20,892 bases of DNA from Accumulibacter sp. (GTDB lineage: Bacteria > Pseudomonadota > Gammaproteobacteria > Burkholderiales > Rhodocyclaceae): contig JAISQQ010000433.1 in NCBI GenBank assembly GCA_031274075.1, forward strand, positions 1-20,892, in the 5' to 3' direction. Each line of letters opens with the position of its first letter. Positions within the stretch are counted from its first letter, which is position 1. The position numbers were made by a program, and so were the translations under genes. The notes below the pieces were generated by a model. That model ran no database searches, was not told the origin of the DNA, and worked only from the letters and a program-made list of their open reading frames with translations. Below, piece after piece: positions 14,903-20,892 of this stretch.

Positions 14903-15978
14903 GCTTCCCCGGCGAAGAAAACGCGGCGAGGGCCGCGCCGCCGCTGGCCGTCAAACGGCTTGGAAGCGCTGACCCGCAAGCGGCGCGGCGCTGGGACGAG
15001 TTCATCCAGAGCTGCCCGGAAGCGACGTTTTTCCATCGCGCCGGCTGGCGGGACATCGTCTCCGGCGTATTCCGGCATCCGACGCACTTTCTTTACGCCG
15101 AACGCGAGGGCGCGATCGAAGGCGTGCTGCCGCTGGCGCAGGTCAAGAGCCTGCTGTTCGGCAACGCCCTCGTCTCGCTGCCGTTCGCCGTTTACGGCGG
15201 CGTCGCGGCCAACGGCGAGGCCGCCGCGGAGGCGCTGGAAAACGAAGCGCAGGCGATTGCCCGCGAGCTTCGCGTCGATCACCTCGAACTGCGCAACTTC
15301 AACCAGCGCCATGCCGACTGGCCGACGCAGGATCTCTACGTCTGCTTTCGCAAGACCCTCGACGCGGATGTCGAAGCCAATCTGCGGGCGATCCCCCGCA
15401 AGCAGCGGGCGATGGTGCGCAAGGGCATCAAGAACGGGCTGCGCAGCGAAATCGACGGCGACGTCGAGCGCTTTTTTCCGCTCTACGCCGACAATGTTCT
15501 GCGGCACGGAACGCCCGCCATGCCAAAGCGGTATTTCCGCAAACTGCTCGAAGTGTTCGGCCAGGATTGCCAGGTACTGACCGTGAGCGACGCGCGCGGC
15601 AAGGCGATCAGCAGCGTGCTCGGTTTTCGTTTCCGCGACGAGATCCTGCCGTACTACGCCGGCGACGACGTGGCCGCGCGCGAGCTGGCCGGCAACGACT
15701 TCAAGTATTGGGAACTGATGCGCCGCTCCTGCGAGCGGGGCGTCAAGGTGTTCGACTACGGGCGCAGCAAGCGGGGAACGGGTTCGTACGCGTTCAAGAA
15801 GAACTGGGGCTTCGAGCCGCGGCCGCTGTACTACGAATACCGCCTCTACCGGCGCGACGCCATCCCGCAGAACAACCCGTCGAACGTCAAATTCCGGCTG
15901 TTCATCGAAGCCTGGCGGCGCTTGCCGGTCGGCGTCGCCAACTGGCTGGGGCCGTTCATCGTGCGCAGCCTCGGATAG
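14899..15978 (+). CDS. FemAB-like XrtA/PEP-CTERM-associated acyltransferase
   Basis: 359 residues, cytoplasmic, with the double GNAT fold of the FemAB family. Visible segments are the early WDEFIQSCPEATFFHRAGW, the HLELRNFN strand, and the basic motif IPRKQRAMVRKGIKNGL (about 169-185). Toward the C-terminus come YYAGDDVAARELAGNDFKYW, then VKVFDYGRSKRGTGSYAFKK. This is the arrangement of the PEP-CTERM-locus FemAB family (TIGR03019). Classical FemAB proteins transfer amino acids from aminoacyl-tRNA to amino groups. Here the acceptor could be the free amino sugar made by the neighbouring deacetylase, but donor and acceptor are unproven. The start ATG overlaps the preceding stop by four bases. 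Confidence 0.9.
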   Translation: MSFPGEENAARAAPPLAVKRLGSADPQAARRWDEFIQSCPEATFFHRAGWRDIVSGVFRHPTHFLYAEREGAIEGVLPLAQVKSLLFGNALVSLPFAVYGGVAANGEAAAEALENEAQAIARELRVDHLELRNFNQRHADWPTQDLYVCFRKTLDADVEANLRAIPRKQRAMVRKGIKNGLRSEIDGDVERFFPLYADNVLRHGTPAMPKRYFRKLLEVFGQDCQVLTVSDARGKAISSVLGFRFRDEILPYYAGDDVAARELAGNDFKYWELMRRSCERGVKVFDYGRSKRGTGSYAFKKNWGFEPRPLYYEYRLYRRDAIPQNNPSNVKFRLFIEAWRRLPVGVANWLGPFIVRSLG

Positions 15979-15981
15979 GCC

Positions 15982-17178
15982 ATGAAGCTCTTGTATCTCG
16001 CGCACCGCCTGCCGTATCCGCCCGACAAGGGCGACAAGCTGCGCTCGTTCCACCTGCTCCGGCATCTGGCGGCAAGACACCGGATTTTCCTGGGAAGCTT
16101 CATCGACGATCCGCTGGACGAGGCTCACGTCGAAACGCTGCGCGGGTTCTGCGAGGAGACGCACATCGCGCGTCTATCGCCCAAGCTGGCAAGATTGGGC
16201 AGCCTGCGCGGCGTGTTGAGCGGCGAAGCCCTGACGCTGCCGTATTACCGCGACGGCGGCTTGCGGGCGTGGGTGAACACGACGGTCGAGGAGCGCGGGA
16301 TCGACGCCGCCGTCGTCTTCTCGTCGGCGATGGCGCAGTATCTCGACGCCTTTCCGCTTGAGAGGACGCTGGTCGATTTCTGCGACGTCGACTCCGCCAA
16401 GTGGACGCAGTACGCGCCCCTGCACGCCTGGCCCTGGTCGTGGATCTACCGGCGCGAGGGCGAGCGGCTGTTGTCCTTTGAACGGAAAATTGCCGCCTCG
16501 GCGGCGCACTCTTTCTTCTCGACGGAGAACGAGACGGAGCTTTTCCTGCGTTCCGCGCCCGAATGCCGCGGCAAGGTATCGGCGATGTGCAACGGCGTCG
16601 ACGCGGACTATTTTTCTCCGGAACACGAGTTCGCGTCGCCGTACGCGGCGGACGAAATTCCCCTGGTGTTTACGGGAGCCATGGACTACTGGCCGAATGT
16701 CGACGCGGTCAAGTGGTTCGCCGAGGCGGTATTCCCGCGGCTCGAAGCGTCGCGGCCCGGCGCGCGCTTCTACATCGTCGGCCGCGCTCCGGCCGCCGCG
16801 GTCCGGGCGCTGGCCGGGGAGCGGGTGGTGGTGACCGGCACGGTGCCCGACGTGCGCCCCTACCTGCGCCACGCCAGCGTCGTCGTGGCGCCGCTGCGCG
16901 TCGCGCGCGGCATCCAGAACAAGGTGCTGGAAGCGATGGCCATGGGGCGGCCGGTCGTCGTCGCCAGGGAGTGCGCCCGCGCGGTAGACGCCGTCGCCGG
17001 GAGAGATTTCCTGCCCGCCGACGGCGCTGATGAGCACCTTCGGCAAATCGCCGGATTGCTCGATTCGCCGTCGTTGCGCGCCGCAATCGGCGAGGCCGCC
17101 CGTCGCCGGGTGCTCGAACGCTACAGTTGGGACGCCCATCTTTCGGTCATCGATCGTCATCTGGACGCCATGTCATGA
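15982..17178 (+). CDS. Glycosyltransferase, PEP-CTERM/XrtA system (GT4-like)
   Basis: 398 residues, cytoplasmic, GT-B fold. The N-terminus MKLLYLAHRLPYPPDKGDK followed by LRSFHLLRHLA is characteristic of the exosortase-locus glycosyltransferase family I know as TIGR03087. The C-terminal half has MDYWPNVDAVKWF, the donor-site strand FYIVGRAP, VTGTVPDVRPYLRHA, and the catalytic-loop region VAPLRVARGIQNKVLEAMAMGRPVV. It should add one sugar to the lipid-linked repeat unit. It starts three bases after the FemAB stop and ends overlapping the exosortase start (ATGA), so it belongs to the same translational chain. Confidence 0.92.
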   Translation: MKLLYLAHRLPYPPDKGDKLRSFHLLRHLAARHRIFLGSFIDDPLDEAHVETLRGFCEETHIARLSPKLARLGSLRGVLSGEALTLPYYRDGGLRAWVNTTVEERGIDAAVVFSSAMAQYLDAFPLERTLVDFCDVDSAKWTQYAPLHAWPWSWIYRREGERLLSFERKIAASAAHSFFSTENETELFLRSAPECRGKVSAMCNGVDADYFSPEHEFASPYAADEIPLVFTGAMDYWPNVDAVKWFAEAVFPRLEASRPGARFYIVGRAPAAAVRALAGERVVVTGTVPDVRPYLRHASVVVAPLRVARGIQNKVLEAMAMGRPVVVARECARAVDAVAGRDFLPADGADEHLRQIAGLLDSPSLRAAIGEAARRRVLERYSWDAHLSVIDRHLDAMS

Positions 17179-18752
17179 CCGGGGCGTCGCAAATTCCGGC
17201 GCGTACCCGCTGGCCTGGCGCCGCGGGCTGGAGGGCAGCCCTGCCGGCTTTGCTGCTCACGCTGCTGCTGCTCGCCGCGCTGTTTCGCCCGACGCTGGCG
17301 TCGATGGTCGAGATATGGGCGCGTTCGGAAACGTTTGCCCACGGTTTTCTCATCGCTCCGATATCCGCGTGGCTGATCTGGAAGGTCCGGCATCGCTTGG
17401 CGGCGATGACGCCGCGCCCGGACCCGCGGACGACGGCGCTTCTGGCGGGCGCGTGTTTCGCCTGGCTGCTGGGACAACTGGCGACGGTCGGCGTGGTGGC
17501 GCAGTTTTCCCTGGTCACGCTGCTGATACTGGTCGTACCCTCCATGCTCGGCTGGCGCATCGCCCGGAGTATCGCTTTTCCCTTGTTTTTCCTCTATTTT
17601 TCGGTTCCGTTCGGTGAGTTCGCGATGCCGAAACTGATGCAATGGACGGCGATGTTCACGGTCATCGGCCTGCGCGTGAGCGGCGTGCCCGTATTCCAGG
17701 AAGGCTTGCAGTTCGTCATTCCCTCGGGGAGCTGGTCGATCGTGGAAGCGTGCAGCGGCGTCCGCTACATCATCGCCTCGCTGGCCGTCGGGATGCTTTT
17801 CGCCTATCTGAACTATCGTTCCCTGAAGCGCAGGCTGGCCTTCATTGCCGTTTCCCTGGTCGTGCCGATTCTGGCCAACTGGATGCGCGCCTATATCATC
17901 GTCATGCTGGGTCATCTTTCCGGCAACGCCCTGGCGACCGGAGTCGACCATCTCATCTACGGCTGGGTATTTTTCGGAGTCGTGATGCTCTTGATGTTCG
18001 CCATCGGCGGACGCTGGTCCGACGCGCGTCTTTCCGGGGAGCGGAGCGAAGGCCTCCAGGAGAGCCTGGAAAGCGCGGCGCCGCCCGCGAGCCGCTACTG
18101 GAAGAGCGCGGGCGTCGTGGCGCTGATCCTGGCCGCCGCGCCCTTGGGCGAGTGGTATCTGCTGCGGCGCGCGGTGGCGCCGCCGCCGGTCTTTCCCGAC
18201 ATGACCCGGCTGGAGGATGGATGGCGATCCGGCGGGATCCTGGAGCCGGAATGGAAACCCGCCTACGGCAACCCGTCGGCCGAGCAAAACCGCGTCTATT
18301 CGGCGCGCGGGCAGACCGTCGGGCTGTATATCGCCTATTACCGGCAGCAAGGCTACGAACGGAAGCTCATCAGCTCGGAGAACATGCTGGTCAGAAGCAA
18401 TGATCGCGTCTGGGCGCAAGTGGCTTCAGGGGCCGTCGACACGCGCTTTTCCGGCCAGCCGGTGCGCATGCGTTCGGCTGAACTGCGGGCGGGCGGCATG
18501 AACAGCGAATCGCGGCGGCTCGCCGTGCGCCTGTTTTTCTGGGTCGACGGGCGTCTGACCGCCAGCGACGTCCGCGCCAAGCTGTTGACGGCGCTGGCGC
18601 TGCTCGGCGGCCGCGGAGACGATTCGGCCGTTATCGTCCTGTATGCGCCCAAAAGCCAGGATAATGGAGGCGAGGCGGCCTTGACGGCTTTCGCCGAAGC
18701 GAACTCGGCGCGCATCCTGGACGCGCTCGAAGCGATGCGCGCCCAACGTTAA
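17175..18752 (+). CDS. xrtA: Exosortase A with C-terminal EpsI domain
   Basis: 525 residues. The N-terminal half is a polytopic membrane protein with about eight hydrophobic segments and the exosortase catalytic triad: Cys193 in VEACSGVRY, Arg238 in NWMRAYIIV and His259 in GVDHLIYGW. This transpeptidase-like enzyme cleaves PEP-CTERM proteins at the inner membrane. After about residue 295 comes a membrane anchor (VVALILAAAPLGEWYLL) and a periplasmic EpsI-type domain (DUF3485-like; YIAYYRQQGYERKLISSENML). Together these make the fused form typical of XrtA. The ATG at 17175 overlaps the preceding stop; a longer in-frame start at 17127 would lie well inside the glycosyltransferase gene. A likely substrate is the PEP-CTERM protein at 522-1370. 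Confidence 0.95.
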   Translation: MTGASQIPARTRWPGAAGWRAALPALLLTLLLLAALFRPTLASMVEIWARSETFAHGFLIAPISAWLIWKVRHRLAAMTPRPDPRTTALLAGACFAWLLGQLATVGVVAQFSLVTLLILVVPSMLGWRIARSIAFPLFFLYFSVPFGEFAMPKLMQWTAMFTVIGLRVSGVPVFQEGLQFVIPSGSWSIVEACSGVRYIIASLAVGMLFAYLNYRSLKRRLAFIAVSLVVPILANWMRAYIIVMLGHLSGNALATGVDHLIYGWVFFGVVMLLMFAIGGRWSDARLSGERSEGLQESLESAAPPASRYWKSAGVVALILAAAPLGEWYLLRRAVAPPPVFPDMTRLEDGWRSGGILEPEWKPAYGNPSAEQNRVYSARGQTVGLYIAYYRQQGYERKLISSENMLVRSNDRVWAQVASGAVDTRFSGQPVRMRSAELRAGGMNSESRRLAVRLFFWVDGRLTASDVRAKLLTALALLGGRGDDSAVIVLYAPKSQDNGGEAALTAFAEANSARILDALEAMRAQR

Positions 18753-18778
18753 TCTACCCAGCGAGTGAGCAATCCGTC

Positions 18779-20701
18779 ATGTGTGGCATAGCCGGTCTTT
18801 TCGATACGCGCGGGACGCGCGACTTTTCGCGCGATCTGGTGCAACGGATCAACGATCTCCAGGCGCATCGCGGCCCCGACGAATCGGGACTTCACTTCGA
18901 GCCCGGCGTGGCGCTGGCGCACCGGCGCTTGTCGGTGATCGATCTTTCGACCGGGCAGCAGCCCTTGTTCAATGAGGACGGATCGGTGGCCGTGGTTTTC
19001 AACGGCGAGATCTACAACTTCAAACAACTGGCATCCGAACTGGAGGCGCTGGGGCATCGCTTCAGCACGCGCAGCGACACCGAGGTCATCGTGCATGGCT
19101 GGGAATCCTGGGGAGAGGAGTGCGTCAAGCGCTTTCGAGGCATGTTCGCCTTCGCCCTGTGGGATCGCCGGCGGCAGGTTTTTTTCATGGCGCGCGATCG
19201 CTTCGGCGTCAAACCGCTCCACTACAGTCTGCTTGACGACGGCACGCTCGTCTTCGGCTCGGAACTGAAGGCCGTGACCGCGCATCCCGGTTTTCGCCGC
19301 GTGCTCGATCTGCCGGCGGTCGAGGATTTTTTCACGCTGGGCTACGTCGTCGATCCCCGCTGCATCTACAAGAATGTGTTCAAGCTGCCATCGGCGCATA
19401 CCTTGACCCTGAAGAGGGGAATGACGGCGCTCCCGCCGCCCCGGGCCTACTGGGATATCCGCTTTACCCTGGCGGGCCGCCCGAGCGAACGGGACGCGGC
19501 CGCCGAGCTCTTGCATCGCCTCGACGAATCCGTCCGCCTGCGCATGATCGCGGACGTGCCCCTGGGCGCTTTCCTTTCGGGCGGGGTGGATTCCAGCGCG
19601 GTCGTTGCCAGCATGGCCAGCGTGGCCGACGAATCGGTGCGTACCTGCGCCATCGGTTTCGACGATCCGCGATTCAACGAATCGGGATTCGCGGCGCAGG
19701 TCGCCTCGCGCTACCGAACCGACCATCGGCTCGAAATCGTCAAGGGAGAAGGCTTCGATCTCATCGATACGCTGGCCTGGCTGTACGACGAGCCTTTTGG
19801 CGACAGTTCAGCCGTGCCGACCTACCGCGTCTGCCAATTGGCGCGCAAGCACGTCACTGTCGCGCTTTCCGGAGACGGCGGCGACGAAAGCTTCGCGGGA
19901 TACCGCCGCTACCGGATGCATCTGATGGAACAGCGCTGGCGCGACGCGATTCCGCTCGCCTTGCGGCAGCCTTTGTTTGGTCTCCTGGGACGGTGGTATC
20001 CCAAGGCCGACTGGGCGCCGCGGATGTTTCGCGCCAAGACGACCCTGCAGGCGCTGGCGCTCGATCCGCTCAGGGCTTATTTTCACAGCGTGTCGTTTAC
20101 CCGTGAAGAAACGAGGAAGCGCTTCTATTCCCCGAGCTTTCGCCGGGAACTGGCGGGCTACTCGGCGTTCGAGGTCTTCGAGGCGCACGCGCGGCAGGCC
20201 CAGACCGACGATCCGCTGGCGCTGATCCAGTATCTCGACTACAAGACCTGGCTGGCGGGCGACATCAACACCAAGGTGGACCGGGCCAGCATGGCGCACG
20301 CGCTCGAAGTGCGCGGACCCTTGCTGGATCACGAATTGGCCGAATGGCTGGCGACCTTGCCGGCGCAGATGAAGATTCGCGGGCTGCAAGGCAAGTGGCT
20401 GCTCAAGAAAGCCAATGAAGATCGCCTGCCGAACGAAACCCTGTATCGGGCGAAGATGGGCTTTTCGGTACCGCTGGCGCGGTGGCTGCGGGGGCCGCTG
20501 GTGGCGCGCGCGAGAGAGGTTGTCCAGGGAGAACGCATGCGCGACACCGGCTTCTTCGATATGGGCGTATTGCAGACGCTGCTGGACGAGCATCTCAAGG
20601 GGCTGAAAGACCATTCCACCCCGCTGTGGCTGATGATCATGTTCGACGCTTTTCTGCGCCGGACGGAGCGTCCGGAGATGCCCCGGCCGCTGCCGGCCTG
20701 A
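18779..20701 (+). CDS. XrtA-associated amidotransferase (asparagine synthase-like)
   Basis: 640 residues. The N-terminal glutaminase domain (class II) starts MCGIAGLFDTRG with Cys2 as nucleophile, followed by RGPDESG, the YN-containing NGEIYNF and the D-RFGVKPL motif. The synthetase domain has the PP-loop SGGVDSS (267-273) and the SGDGGDESFAGYRRY segment. This is the exosortase A locus amidotransferase 1 family (TIGR03108). Asparagine synthases convert Asp to Asn; the locus forms are thought to amidate a carboxyl group, perhaps of a sugar acid or polymer substituent, but the substrate is not established. It starts 26 bases after xrtA with only a weak ribosome site (GAGTGAG). Confidence 0.93.
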   Translation: MCGIAGLFDTRGTRDFSRDLVQRINDLQAHRGPDESGLHFEPGVALAHRRLSVIDLSTGQQPLFNEDGSVAVVFNGEIYNFKQLASELEALGHRFSTRSDTEVIVHGWESWGEECVKRFRGMFAFALWDRRRQVFFMARDRFGVKPLHYSLLDDGTLVFGSELKAVTAHPGFRRVLDLPAVEDFFTLGYVVDPRCIYKNVFKLPSAHTLTLKRGMTALPPPRAYWDIRFTLAGRPSERDAAAELLHRLDESVRLRMIADVPLGAFLSGGVDSSAVVASMASVADESVRTCAIGFDDPRFNESGFAAQVASRYRTDHRLEIVKGEGFDLIDTLAWLYDEPFGDSSAVPTYRVCQLARKHVTVALSGDGGDESFAGYRRYRMHLMEQRWRDAIPLALRQPLFGLLGRWYPKADWAPRMFRAKTTLQALALDPLRAYFHSVSFTREETRKRFYSPSFRRELAGYSAFEVFEAHARQAQTDDPLALIQYLDYKTWLAGDINTKVDRASMAHALEVRGPLLDHELAEWLATLPAQMKIRGLQGKWLLKKANEDRLPNETLYRAKMGFSVPLARWLRGPLVARAREVVQGERMRDTGFFDMGVLQTLLDEHLKGLKDHSTPLWLMIMFDAFLRRTERPEMPRPLPA

Positions 20702-20720
20702 ATCGGGGGAGCGGCAATCC

Positions 20721-20892
20721 ATGTCCATGTCCGCGAGCCGGCGAACGATCCTGCATGCCTTTTCGACTTTCGCCCTGGGGGGGGCGCAGGCGCGTTTCGT
20801 CCAACTGGCCAATGCCATGAGCGGAGAAGCGCTCCTTCACCGGATCGTGGCCATGGACGGCTGCTACGACGCGGGCGAACGCTTGTCGCCGG
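20721..20892 (+). CDS. Glycosyltransferase, N-terminal part (cut by window end)
   Basis: The ATG at 20721 has GGGGGAG nine bases upstream and opens a frame to the window edge (57 codons). The start MSMSASRRTILHAFSTFALG followed by GAQARFVQLANAM has the basic residues, first beta strand and glycine-rich loop of GT-B glycosyltransferases that act on lipid-linked sugars. It lies 19 bases after the amidotransferase and so continues the operon. Its subfamily cannot be fixed from this fragment. A run of eight G bases (20777-20784) sits in the codons of the glycine loop. Confidence 0.7.
   Translation, partial: MSMSASRRTILHAFSTFALGGAQARFVQLANAMSGEALLHRIVAMDGCYDAGERLSP

Overview
The window looks like chromosomal DNA of a GC-rich betaproteobacterium of the Rhodocyclales/Nitrosomonadales kind that makes exopolysaccharide. 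This rests on the gene order of a typical exosortase A (XrtA/EpsH) locus, a sigma-54 promoter in front of a PEP-CTERM gene, and intergenic palindromic repeats. No species can be named from sequence reading alone.

Left part (1-4091, accessory). It opens with the last 67 codons of a + strand outer-membrane beta-barrel protein, then a block of short repeats. A PEP-CTERM surface protein follows on the minus strand, with its own sigma-54 promoter and a strong terminator. Next come the decayed remains of what looks like an AbrB-type antitoxin/VapC toxin pair, cut off by a 100-bp palindromic repeat element. That element also ends the next minus-strand gene, a nitroreductase-family protein. Upstream of it lies a ThiF/E1-like adenylyltransferase. 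A divergent intergenic region with tandem repeats separates this pair from the right part.

Middle (4092-6550). Two overlapping genes encode paralogous FtsX/LolE-type ABC permeases. No ATPase gene is in the window.

Right part (6743-20892, exopolysaccharide/XrtA locus, all + strand and tightly packed). In order: outer-membrane export lipoprotein, Wzz-like chain-length protein, tyrosine autokinase with a repeat-rich N-terminus and Tyr-Gly tail, outer-membrane beta-barrel, AAA ATPase, UDP-GlcNAc 2-epimerase, polysaccharide deacetylase, FemAB-like acyltransferase, glycosyltransferase, exosortase A fused to an EpsI domain, asparagine-synthase-like amidotransferase, and the start of another glycosyltransferase.

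How it fits together. The right-hand operon should build an amino-sugar polymer: ManNAc precursor from the epimerase, N-deacetylation, and amide or acyl additions. The polymer would be exported through the lipoprotein/chain-length/kinase/barrel machinery. Exosortase A would process PEP-CTERM proteins such as the one encoded at the left. The most unusual points are a hexanucleotide repeat that codes in two frames at the kinase/beta-barrel junction, a 45-bp repeat array in the kinase, the adjacent E1-like/nitroreductase pair, and the toxin-antitoxin relic beside the palindromic repeat.
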